Part shown: one piece after another, positions 1 through 5,810 of the stretch
How the letters are laid out: each line of letters opens with the position of its first letter
Numbering within the stretch: the first letter of the stretch is position 1
The notes under the pieces: model-generated
Seen by the model: the letters and a program-made list of their open reading frames with translations, nothing else
The model's database searches: none
What the model was told of the DNA's origin: nothing
Source of the DNA: Prosthecobacter sp.
GTDB taxonomy: Bacteria > Verrucomicrobiota > Verrucomicrobiia > Verrucomicrobiales > Verrucomicrobiaceae
DNA length: 7,818 bases
Assembly: GCA_020216965.1 (NCBI GenBank)
Contig: JAIWOJ010000081.1
Coordinates: 1 to 7,818 of the forward strand
Direction of reading: 5' to 3'
Made by a program: the position numbers and the translations under genes

Positions 1-175
1 AGGGCACCGAGACCAAAGAGGCCACCGCTGGTCTGCTACGCGCTAGGCTACCCATACCAACGACCAGGCTACCCAGCACGAGCGCTGACAACGAGAGCAC
101 AGCCAAAAGCTCTGTGGCCGTGAAGCCATGCCGAATGCGGCTTGCCGCTGTTCTCGCTGGAGATAGGAATCTCAT
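1..175 (-). CDS. Type IV prepilin / pseudopilin, N-terminal part (runs off left edge)
   Basis: This is an open reading frame of 58 visible codons that continues beyond position 1. It begins with the ATG at 175-173 and carries a basic leader of 17 residues, then the prepilin peptidase site G17|FTATELLAVLS. Glycine is at -1, phenylalanine at +1 and glutamate at +5, followed by a hydrophobic helix to about residue 42. These are the hallmarks of class III signal peptides, cleaved and N-methylated by PilD/GspO-type enzymes before assembly into a pilus or pseudopilus. Its ATG overlaps the stop of the upstream PilP-like gene (ATGA, 3 nt shared), so translation is probably coupled and the gene belongs to the same operon. 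The globular C-terminal domain lies outside the window, so major pilin, minor pilin and pseudopilin cannot be told apart. Confidence 0.88.
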   Translation of the reverse strand, partial: MRFLSPARTAASRIRHGFTATELLAVLSLSALVLGSLVVGMGSLARSRPAVASLVSVP

Positions 176-900
176 TTTTTCTGAGCGTGATTGCCAAAGA
201 GCATCCGCAGCACCGATGCTTCAGGGACATTCGCAGGTGGAGGTGCTGACTTGACTGATGGCGCGTCCTCCACAGGAAGGGCACGCGCAGCAGTTTCTAC
301 AGGCCGTGTCTCTTCTTCATGAGCACGATTAAAAGCAGACATCCCCTCTTTTTTCACGAGGCCGACCGGAGCCGAGGCGGCAGTTCCAGTTCCAGCCGGT
401 AGCTGCACACGCACTTTAGGGGAAACATCGACATCAATGACAAAAGGCTTTGGCGGTAATCCAGTTGGCTTTTTTTCCACCCAAACGAGTTCAATCTGGG
501 TAGGTGTGATGGACTTCACCTTGAGCACGACCTCCTGGTCTGGTAGGACTGGAGGAACCTCCTGTCCTGCCTCCAATCTCATGCTACCGAGCATGACTCT
601 CATTCCCTGCGGACCGAATCCTCCACCTTTCGCTGGCATTGACTGAAGGATGCTGCGCACGCGATTCTCTTCTGTGTCACCTTCATTGGTGTCTTTGTCT
701 CCGATGGCCTCAAAGGGGTTATTCTCCTCAGGGCGGATTGTCTCTGGAGTCTTCTCATCGGGTAAGATGAGAGTGTACTGCACGCGCTCAGGCGATTGCC
801 CATCAGAGGATTTATCAGGCACGGCCTGCGCGTAGGCAGCTTGATCGAATAATTGGAGCAGAACGAGAGCTAAGATGAGAAAGGAAAAAGAGGTCTTCAT
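172..900 (-). CDS. Exported PilP/GspC-like periplasmic protein
   Basis: The 242-residue protein starts with a Sec signal peptide (residues 1-24, hydrophobic core about 6-17, likely cleavage AYA|QA). A charged, acidic linker follows to about residue 78. A compact central region (about 79-145) has the pattern R-V-M-L-G-S-x-R-L ... P-P-V-L-P-D-Q-E-V-V-L-K-V-x-S-I-T ... Q-I-E-L-V-W. This resembles the small beta domain of PilP and the homology region of GspC, which contact the secretin. The C-terminal 90 residues are Pro/Ala/Glu-rich and probably disordered. There is no lipobox cysteine, unlike classical PilP lipoproteins. It follows the PilO-like gene by 9 nt and overlaps the downstream prepilin start. 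The assignment rests on position after M-N-O, export and this domain pattern; no strong family motif is visible. A lineage-specific periplasmic linker of unknown fold is the alternative. Confidence 0.72.
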   Translation of the reverse strand: MKTSFSFLILALVLLQLFDQAAYAQAVPDKSSDGQSPERVQYTLILPDEKTPETIRPEENNPFEAIGDKDTNEGDTEENRVRSILQSMPAKGGGFGPQGMRVMLGSMRLEAGQEVPPVLPDQEVVLKVKSITPTQIELVWVEKKPTGLPPKPFVIDVDVSPKVRVQLPAGTGTAASAPVGLVKKEGMSAFNRAHEEETRPVETAARALPVEDAPSVKSAPPPANVPEASVLRMLFGNHAQKK

Positions 901-909
901 AGCGGTTCT

Positions 910-1485
910 TTATTTCTTAGAAGTCGCACCTGAGGTAGAACCTGCGGTCATATCAATGATTGGAGTCTCAATGGTGACATCTAGTTTTGCCTGACGCACG
1001 GAGCTACCACCCGTGACGGTGCAGGTCGTCACACGAGCGAGGGGTAAGCGTTTTTCTATGTCACCTAGCCAATTCATGACCTTGGCATAATCATCCTCAA
1101 CGATGATGGAAGTTTGCACGATTTTGGGCATGAATTTATCATCACGGCGGGCTTTGACCTCGCTTTTGCGTGAACGCACAAGGGTAATGCCACGATCCCT
1201 CAGACTAAGCTCAAACGCACTATCCACTTCTTGCTCGGTCTGGACACGGTCTGCATACGGCATCCAAGCTTTGAGAAAGCGACGTAGATCTTCTGTCTCT
1301 GCCCTAACTTTCGTAACAAGGATTTCCGATACCTGACGCGCATCCTCGGCAGTTCTAGCATCTTCACTAGCTTGCTTGGCGGAGGCTTTCATGGCAGTGA
1401 CCTTATTGTGCATGATCTGGCCAAAGTATGTGACCGCTCCGATGCACATCATCAGGACCACGCAGGCGAGCTGTTTTGGATTCAT
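910..1485 (-). CDS. PilO/GspM-like inner-membrane assembly protein
   Basis: The 191-residue bitopic protein has a short cytoplasmic N-terminus, one transmembrane helix (about residues 5-24) and a long charged helix predicted to form a coiled coil (about 28-75). A C-terminal alpha/beta domain (about 80-178) ends in a disordered Ser/Thr/Gly tail. This layout is that of PilO and GspM, whose periplasmic ferredoxin-like domains pair with PilN/GspL and align the motor with the secretin. The segment IIVEDDYAKVMNWLGDIEKR followed by a beta hairpin fits the helix and strands of that fold. Start is the ATG at 1485-1483; no Shine-Dalgarno is seen. It lies 24 nt after the PilN-like gene and 9 nt before the PilP-like gene. 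Identity comes mainly from architecture and position, because sequence conservation in this family is low. Confidence 0.75.
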   Translation of the reverse strand: MNPKQLACVVLMMCIGAVTYFGQIMHNKVTAMKASAKQASEDARTAEDARQVSEILVTKVRAETEDLRRFLKAWMPYADRVQTEQEVDSAFELSLRDRGITLVRSRKSEVKARRDDKFMPKIVQTSIIVEDDYAKVMNWLGDIEKRLPLARVTTCTVTGGSSVRQAKLDVTIETPIIDMTAGSTSGATSKK

Positions 1486-1509
1486 GTCAGTGGGTTCGTA
1501 AAGGACTAT

Positions 1510-2061
1510 TTAAGGATCCTGCCGCACGAGCGTTGATCGGTATTCAATAATGTCACCGTCCTTACTCTGCTGGGGGGAAAAAGATCGGTATTGGAGTCTA
1601 GAGAGACCCGTCTCCATCATGCCGATTTCTGTAACCGAGCCGCCGTTGATGCGGACAGAGAGAGCGAGGTTTGATGGCACCTGAGCACTGCGTTCAAGCG
1701 TCAGGCCAGAAAGCCGGACCTCTAGCGGCATCGAGCGGGCGATAGCTGCTGTGATAGGCTGCACATTTCGTGCACCCTCCATCCATTTAGCGAGGTTTTC
1801 TGCTCTAGCTGTTTCCTGATCCAAACCGGCCTTCTCCTCGTCCAGTTTTGCTTTTGCAGCATCAATTGCTACTTTTTTAGCCTCCGCCTGAGCCTTCTCT
1901 TGCTGCGCAGCTTTGTAGGCCAGCCAATCCATTGTCATAAAATAGGCTGCCGCTACAAGGGACAGATAAAATAGCACAGGAACCGCCTTGAAGGTATCCG
2001 GAAGGCGCTTGGACGTATCGTTACGCGGCGTCTTGAAGTCGTGGCAGATGTAGTCACTCAT
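1510..2061 (-). CDS. PilN-like inner-membrane assembly protein
   Basis: The 183-residue protein has a polar cytoplasmic N-terminus of about 26 residues and one transmembrane helix (about 27-46). A Lys/Glu/Ala-rich coiled coil follows (about 50-95), then a small periplasmic domain. In the latter, the stretch IARSMPLEVRLSGLTLER (108-125) matches the usual PilN pattern of a helix, 'P', then a beta strand 'v.L..l'; the strand LALSVRINGG comes next. In well-studied systems the PilN N-terminus binds a groove in PilM through an INLLP-type motif. That motif is not recognisable here; the equivalent place reads YICHDFKTP. The gene starts 16 nt after the PilM-like stop. Its order directly between PilM-like and PilO-like genes is the strongest support. 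Confidence 0.77.
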   Translation of the reverse strand: MSDYICHDFKTPRNDTSKRLPDTFKAVPVLFYLSLVAAAYFMTMDWLAYKAAQQEKAQAEAKKVAIDAAKAKLDEEKAGLDQETARAENLAKWMEGARNVQPITAAIARSMPLEVRLSGLTLERSAQVPSNLALSVRINGGSVTEIGMMETGLSRLQYRSFSPQQSKDGDIIEYRSTLVRQDP

Positions 2062-2077
2062 GGTGTCAAGCTGGGGG

Positions 2078-2947
2078 TCAGTGATAGCCGAGGATTTTCC
2101 ATAAAAGATCGTCCTGCGTCATGTCGGTAGCGTTCAGACGCTCCAGATGCGCCATCATCTCTGAGCGGAATTTGAGGTCTTGCCCATCGCTAATGAAATG
2201 AACAGGGCTCCCCTGGGGGAGTTTTTGCAATAAAGGTGTGATGATCTGTAGAGAGGTCTCCACTGCGTCTGGGCCCATGCCACTACGGCAACGTAACTCC
2301 TTCCACTGACCTTCCTGCTGCAGTAGCACGGCCAGGGAGCCTTCGCAGGCAGCGATGACGGCAGCGTCTGGGGCAAGACCACCACGCTTCGCGAGATAAA
2401 GCTCATGAACAGCATTCTCTAAGAGCGCGAAAAGGCCACAGCAGACGCGCCCAGCGCGTAGCCCGATATTTTTCAGAACATCTTCCGTCACCTTGACCAT
2501 GCTTTCCTCGCAGGCCAGTAGCATACTGGAGGTGGTATCTGGATGGTGACAGAGCGCGTAGCGTTTACCTCGGTCAAATTTAGGGCCCAGAACCGCACGG
2601 GGATTTGTGCGCATAAGCGCGGAGCTGTTCTCTCCCCGCATCATGTTGTTCTCAAGACTGATGATGAAGCGGTTGTTGATGCTTACACAGCACCAGCCTC
2701 CATCGGCCATTTGTCTCCACTCATCGGCCCTCTGGGGAGCGATGTCAGCAAACTCTCCCTCCATGACGCCGCCTTCTTCGAGGCGGTTTTTTTTGTCGAT
2801 GGCTCGCCAACTGGTCTGGCTGCGACTGACGTTGATGAGCAAGGTCTTACGCCCCTCAAAACGCTTCGTCCAGGAGACGGTTGCGTCATCGGGCTCGGGC
2901 TTGAAGGCCGCGAAAGTCAATACGGATTTGATTTCATCCAACAGCAT
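2078..2947 (-). CDS. PilM/GspL-like soluble assembly protein (divergent)
   Basis: The 289-residue protein has no signal peptide or membrane span, so it should be cytoplasmic. It sits where pilM sits in pilMNOP operons and its start overlaps the end of the ATPase gene by 14 nt, which suggests coupled translation. PilM has an actin-like ATPase fold and forms a ring at the inner membrane that links PilN to the motor ATPases. The portion near 160-180 (N-I-G-L-R-A-G-R-V ... A-L-L-E-N-A-V) followed by AAVIAACEGSLAVLLQQEG (about 195-213) looks like the PilM helix and the start of its second nucleotide-binding lobe. A convincing phosphate-binding glycine motif is missing, so nucleotide binding may be lost. 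It is unusually rich in cysteine (86-87, 133, 146, 169-170, 201, 220). The call depends largely on gene order. Confidence 0.65.
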   Translation of the reverse strand: MLLDEIKSVLTFAAFKPEPDDATVSWTKRFEGRKTLLINVSRSQTSWRAIDKKNRLEEGGVMEGEFADIAPQRADEWRQMADGGWCCVSINNRFIISLENNMMRGENSSALMRTNPRAVLGPKFDRGKRYALCHHPDTTSSMLLACEESMVKVTEDVLKNIGLRAGRVCCGLFALLENAVHELYLAKRGGLAPDAAVIAACEGSLAVLLQQEGQWKELRCRSGMGPDAVETSLQIITPLLQKLPQGSPVHFISDGQDLKFRSEMMAHLERLNATDMTQDDLLWKILGYH

Positions 2948-3998
2948 AAATGGAAGTTAGGTTTTCGCGTTGTAGGTAGTCATAGACTTCATGTTCGGCA
3001 TAACCTGTCTTGCGTGCCTGGGCAGGCTTCCAGCCATCTGCCATGCGGTTGTTTAAGCAGCGCTCAAAACTGAGCATTCCACGGGTGAAGCCAGCCTCCA
3101 GTTCCTGATCTAGATTTTTGAACTCACCACGCCGAATCATGCCACAAACAGAATCATAAGGCAGTAGGAGCTCATGGATGGGAAAGCGCTTACCGCGGTT
3201 TTCATCAAAGAGGAGGCGCTGGCAAAGAATGCCGCGGAAGCTATCCGCAAAGGAAAGCATGGCGTTTTCCATGCGATCACTCGGGATCAGTTTCAAATAA
3301 CGCTGCACGGTCTGCGCAGCGCTACTCGTGTGCAGGGTTGCAACGACGACGTGACCCGTCTCCGCCGCCTGGAGGGCGATCTCCGCTGTCTCACCATCGC
3401 GGATCTCACCGACGAGGATCACATCGGGTGCTTGGCGAAGAGCCGCGCGTAGCGACTTGCTGAAGTCCAACTCATCCGTGCCAATTTCGCGCTGAGAGAC
3501 GAGGCTCGGGATGCCCGCTGGATAGACGAACTCGACAGGATCTTCAAAGGTGAGCACATGCTCCTGGCGGCGTTTAGCACGCTCAAGGATCATGGAGGCA
3601 ATGGTGGTAGATTTTCCGGAACCTGTGGCACCGCAGACGAGAAAGAGGCCATTCTTTGCTTCCAGGAATGCCTTGATGGCAGCAGGCGGTACCATCAGTT
3701 TGCTGATATCTGGAATGCTCTCTGGCAGCAGACGCATGACCCAGCGCGGCCGCCCACGGGTGACCATGCGGTTGACACGGTAACGGCGATTTCCGAGAGT
3801 CAGGGCGTAGTCCACGCATCCTGGCGTGAACTCTAAAGGCCGCTCAGGCTGGTAAATGAAGGAGTCAAAGAAGAGCTTGCCGTTGCGTTTGTAGGTCAGT
3901 GGCTCCCAAGGTGTGATGTAAAAGTCACTGACCCCGCTATCCTTGGAGAGGTGGAGCATTCGGTAGCCCAGTTGACTGCGTTCGTGGATGTCTTCCAT
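2934..3998 (-). CDS. pilT: PilT-type T4P/T2SS motor ATPase
   Basis: This 354-residue secretion ATPase contains every catalytic element of the PilT/GspE family. Walker A is GATGSGKST (123-131), the Asp box TFEDPVEF (150-157), an atypical Walker B VILVGEIRD (193-201) with the catalytic Glu198, and the His box TGHVVVATLHT (214-224). The N-terminal PAS-like domain is present but divergent: SDFYITP stands where the family usually has SDLHL. The section RYRVNRMVTRGRPRWVMRLL (73-91 region) followed by IPDIS fits the family's 'R.RvN...R.ip..ip' stretch. Its length, the absence of the PilB/GspE extra N-domain and four-cysteine zinc motif, and the C-terminal IRRGEF...GFTRGMLSFERCL segment favour PilT, the retraction motor, over PilB. 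The symbol denotes the family; whether it retracts is unknown. Start is the ATG at 3998-3996, 20 nt after the prepilin stop. Confidence 0.9.
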   Translation of the reverse strand: MEDIHERSQLGYRMLHLSKDSGVSDFYITPWEPLTYKRNGKLFFDSFIYQPERPLEFTPGCVDYALTLGNRRYRVNRMVTRGRPRWVMRLLPESIPDISKLMVPPAAIKAFLEAKNGLFLVCGATGSGKSTTIASMILERAKRRQEHVLTFEDPVEFVYPAGIPSLVSQREIGTDELDFSKSLRAALRQAPDVILVGEIRDGETAEIALQAAETGHVVVATLHTSSAAQTVQRYLKLIPSDRMENAMLSFADSFRGILCQRLLFDENRGKRFPIHELLLPYDSVCGMIRRGEFKNLDQELEAGFTRGMLSFERCLNNRMADGWKPAQARKTGYAEHEVYDYLQRENLTSIYAVG

Positions 3999-4018
3999 GT
4001 TTGTGCGTTCGTTGGGGT

Positions 4019-5674
4019 TTATAGATTGCTCTTGAAGCGTGCACGTAGCTGCGCCTGGGCTGTGGAGCCCTCATAGATCAAAAATTGATTGCCCTGGACG
4101 ACGCCAGCACCTGGGTCCAGGGTGGCCCAGCTCAGTTCCAGCCGGTAGGTTACTCCATCGATAGTCACGGTGAAATCCGTGGACGGGTTCAGCAACTGCA
4201 CGATATCCGCACTAGCGAGTCGGTCACTGGTGTTCTCCGTACTGATGAGGCCGAGGTTGATATGCACCACGGTGTTCACAGGAGGCTCATTGATGCTGAT
4301 GTTCACGCTTAGTGTCACCGAGGTTGCTTCACTATCGTAGAAGGTCGTGCCATTGAGCATCATCATGTCCCCCAAGGTGAACCAGGTATTGGGCACAATC
4401 GTGTCAAATGGCACACGGGTGAAGGAGAGCACGTTTTCGGTGCCTGCGTCTAGGAACTCTCCATTCCCCAGGTCCAAGCGTGTATTACCGTGCTTAAAGG
4501 TCGAGGTTTCCGGGCCGTTGAGCACCTCGACTAATAAGTTCGCGCCCCCGGTAGCGTTTCCCCAGGTGCCACTGCTAGTGCCACTGAAGTTGGACACAAG
4601 GCGGTAAAACTTCGCCTGAGCCGTGGTGCTGGTGGAATAAACCGTGGTATTCAGCGCTAGATTCCGCGCTTCGATGAGATCCGAAGGCAGTAGTTCTACA
4701 GGACTGCCGTCATAGGCAGTCCATGGGCCGCCATTTTTGCGATACTGCAAGACCGAGTCCGTTCCTCCCGGCGCGCCGGCATTGCTAATGGTGGCTGTAG
4801 TGGGAAAGCTGGCATAAGCATAGGTGCCACCGCTGGGGGTGATGGCTGGGCGCGGCAGCCGACTGGGCGGTGTCGGTCCGCCAGGGTCAGTCGTTCCGCC
4901 ACCAGTTCCTGATCCGCCTCCTGGATCGCCCCCAGGGTCGGGACCAGAATCGGAGGTCGTTGGCGCTGCTTCATCTGGATCAAACGCTGAGTTCACCCCC
5001 GTGCCATTTGTGTTGCCAGCCTGATTGTATGTCAGAGCAGAGCTCTGACTTGGCTGCCAGATCCAGCCGCGTGTGCCATTGTACCTGACCACGCTTGTCT
5101 TGCGTGTGGTGTCCGTGCCGGGATCACTGGCGGTGAGTTCCTCATCCAGAAAAAATTCCGTGACGGCTGAGCCTGAGCTTAAGGTTAGCTCAAAGCGCTG
5201 CGTCTGCACATTCCAGCGTGCACGCTGGCCGCCCCCCTGAGGTGGGGTGGTGGTCATACGCGCGCGGAGCCTGGTATCCACCATCCTGCCTGAGCTGGCA
5301 CCAGTGTGCCTCTGCCAGTCTGCCTGCGGGCGAGCGCGCTTGAGCCGATCCAAGACGGCCTGGGGGCTTGTTACGGTTTTCAAATCACCCCCATCCGCTA
5401 GATAGAGGGCGATGCTTTGATTGATGGAAGCGACGTCTGAGATCAGCTTTGTTTCTCTGACCGACTGGGGTTGCTTGCCGACCATCGTGACTGCGATCAT
5501 GGCCAGGACCCCTAGCACAGCGATCAGCATCGTGACTTCCATGATCGAAAAACCCACATGAAGCCGCAAGCCTGCTACAGGTGAGTAGCCTGCGGATCGT
5601 GATGAGAACTTGGGAAGTGATGCCTTCACGAAGGAGGGGAATGATAAGCCCAAAAAAGGGGCGTTAGACGCCAA
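4019..5674 (-). CDS. Large modular prepilin-like protein with C-terminal beta-rich ectodomains
   Basis: This 551-residue protein is read from TTG at 5674; no in-frame ATG lies upstream of the membrane helix. It has a long leader ending in V-G41|FSIMEVTMLIAVLGVLAM, a prepilin peptidase site with Gly -1, Phe +1 and Glu +5, then a hydrophobic helix to about residue 65. Residues 69-180 form a pseudopilin-like domain (aliphatic helix with YLADGG, then RFELTLSSG and FFLDEEL). An Asp/Pro/Gly/Thr-rich linker spans about 236-275. A module at 275-352 (P-A-I-T-P-S-G-G-T-Y ... QYRKNGGPWTAYDGSPVEL) resembles chitobiase C-terminal / FN3-associated repeats. The region 357-546 resembles the 'choice-of-anchor K' domain (WFTLGDMMMLNGTTF, ISTENTSDRLASADIVQL, VTIDGVTYRLEL, FLIYEG). 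Typical pilins are 120-200 residues. It leads the operon. A GTG at 5629 is an alternative start giving a 26-residue leader. Module names are from pattern memory. Confidence 0.88.
   Translation of the reverse strand: MASNAPFLGLSFPSFVKASLPKFSSRSAGYSPVAGLRLHVGFSIMEVTMLIAVLGVLAMIAVTMVGKQPQSVRETKLISDVASINQSIALYLADGGDLKTVTSPQAVLDRLKRARPQADWQRHTGASSGRMVDTRLRARMTTTPPQGGGQRARWNVQTQRFELTLSSGSAVTEFFLDEELTASDPGTDTTRKTSVVRYNGTRGWIWQPSQSSALTYNQAGNTNGTGVNSAFDPDEAAPTTSDSGPDPGGDPGGGSGTGGGTTDPGGPTPPSRLPRPAITPSGGTYAYASFPTTATISNAGAPGGTDSVLQYRKNGGPWTAYDGSPVELLPSDLIEARNLALNTTVYSTSTTAQAKFYRLVSNFSGTSSGTWGNATGGANLLVEVLNGPETSTFKHGNTRLDLGNGEFLDAGTENVLSFTRVPFDTIVPNTWFTLGDMMMLNGTTFYDSEATSVTLSVNISINEPPVNTVVHINLGLISTENTSDRLASADIVQLLNPSTDFTVTIDGVTYRLELSWATLDPGAGVVQGNQFLIYEGSTAQAQLRARFKSNL
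4037..4606 (-). other. Choice-of-anchor-K-like domain within the large prepilin
   Basis: Residues about 357-546 begin FSGTSSGTWGNA, then have a hydrophobic S-F strand (VLSFTRVPFDTI) and a W-F-T-L-G ... L-N-G-T-T-F hairpin. A T-E-N-T-S-D ... S-A-D-I-V motif and a final FLIYEGSTAQAQLRARF follow. These recall a domain usually found on exported proteins that end in PEP-CTERM or other sorting signals. Here no C-terminal anchor follows: the protein ends in FKSNL, and the N-terminal prepilin helix would serve as the anchor. The domain's function is not known to me. Confidence 0.5.
4619..4852 (-). other. Chitobiase-C-terminal / FN3-associated-like repeat within the large prepilin
   Basis: Residues about 275-352 follow the pattern P-x-I-T-P-S-G-G-T-Y, an A-P-G-G-T loop, Q-Y-R-K-N-G-G-P-W-T-A-Y-D-G-S-P, then L-L-P-S-D-L-I-E-A-R-N and V-Y-S-T-S-T. 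This is the usual layout of small Ig-like repeats seen at the C-terminus of chitobiases and in many surface proteins. Its role here is probably a spacer or carbohydrate-facing module. The assignment is by eye. Confidence 0.55.
4850..4965 (-). repeat. Gly/Pro/Asp-rich linker coding repeat in the large prepilin
   Basis: Codons for residues about 238-275 spell PGGDPGGGSGTGGG and similar DPGG units. This is a low-complexity flexible hinge that separates the pilin-like N-terminal part from the beta-rich ectodomains. Confidence 0.75.
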
Positions 5675-5685
5675 ATGATGTAAAT

Positions 5686-5712
5686 ACTATAATAAATATG
5701 GTTTCCAGGCAA
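5686..5712 (-). promoter_or_regulatory. Candidate sigma70-like promoter for the minus-strand operon
   Basis: On the minus strand TTGCCT (5712-5707) is followed after 15 bp by TATAGT (5691-5686). The -10 matches consensus at five of six positions, the -35 at about four, and the spacer is short. The expected transcription start near 5679 would leave only about five bases before the TTG at 5674. That implies either a leaderless mRNA or use of the internal GTG at 5629. Confidence 0.3.
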
Positions 5713-5717
5713 GTATT

Positions 5718-5745
5718 TTGGAAAGCAAAAACTTTAATCTATAAA
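5718..5745 (+). promoter_or_regulatory. Candidate sigma70-like promoter 1 for the secretin gene
   Basis: TTGGAA (5718-5723), a 16-bp spacer, then TATAAA (5740-5745). The predicted start near 5752 gives a leader of about 59 nt before the ATG at 5811. It competes with the candidate further downstream. Confidence 0.3.
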
Positions 5746-5760
5746 AGCCATAAATTTCAT

Positions 5761-5788
5761 TTGAGCTAAAGACTGGCAAAACTATATT
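5761..5788 (+). promoter_or_regulatory. Candidate sigma70-like promoter 2 for the secretin gene
   Basis: TTGAGC (5761-5766), a 16-bp spacer, then TATATT (5783-5788). The predicted start near 5795 would leave a leader of only about 16 nt, consistent with the lack of a ribosome-binding site before the ATG at 5811. Confidence 0.3.
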
Positions 5789-5810
5789 TTCTAGAACAAA
5801 CCTTTCCTTC

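Larger units (their letters stand above)
5675..5810. promoter_or_regulatory. AT-rich divergent intergenic region between prepilin operon and secretin gene
   Basis: This 136-bp region is the only sizeable gap between genes. It is clearly richer in A+T than the flanking coding DNA, with runs such as AATAAATATGG and CTATAAAAGCC. Both transcription units point away from it, so it must hold the promoters for both unless they are read through from outside. Three sigma70-like candidates are listed separately. No convincing inverted-repeat operator, sigma54 GG-N10-GC element or terminator hairpin was seen. Confidence 0.7.

Noticed and set aside
170..182. A6 run just before the PilP-like stop, which a -1 slip would use to fuse it to the downstream prepilin
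   Set aside because: The preceding base is G, so the heptamer is not a good slippery site, no stimulating structure was seen, and the ATGA overlap is fully explained by ordinary coupling.
2543..3073. Plus-strand frames of 176 and 117 codons across the PilM-like/ATPase junction
   Set aside because: They are opposite to genes with clear family context; the translations show no family motif and alternate frames shadow each other.
2934..3998. Considered naming the ATPase GspE/PilB
   Set aside because: It lacks the long N-terminal domain and the four-cysteine zinc motif of those proteins, and its length and C-terminal pattern fit PilT.
4696..4983. Minus-strand frame within the linker of the large prepilin
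   Set aside because: It is the shifted frame of the Gly/Pro-rich linker and adjacent module; composition is biased by that repeat.
4019..5674. Considered a 'Verru_Chthon cassette' prepilin-like protein
   Set aside because: Those cassettes, as I recall them, consist of several prepilin-like proteins without pilMNOP genes beside them; nothing specific in the sequence supports the match here.
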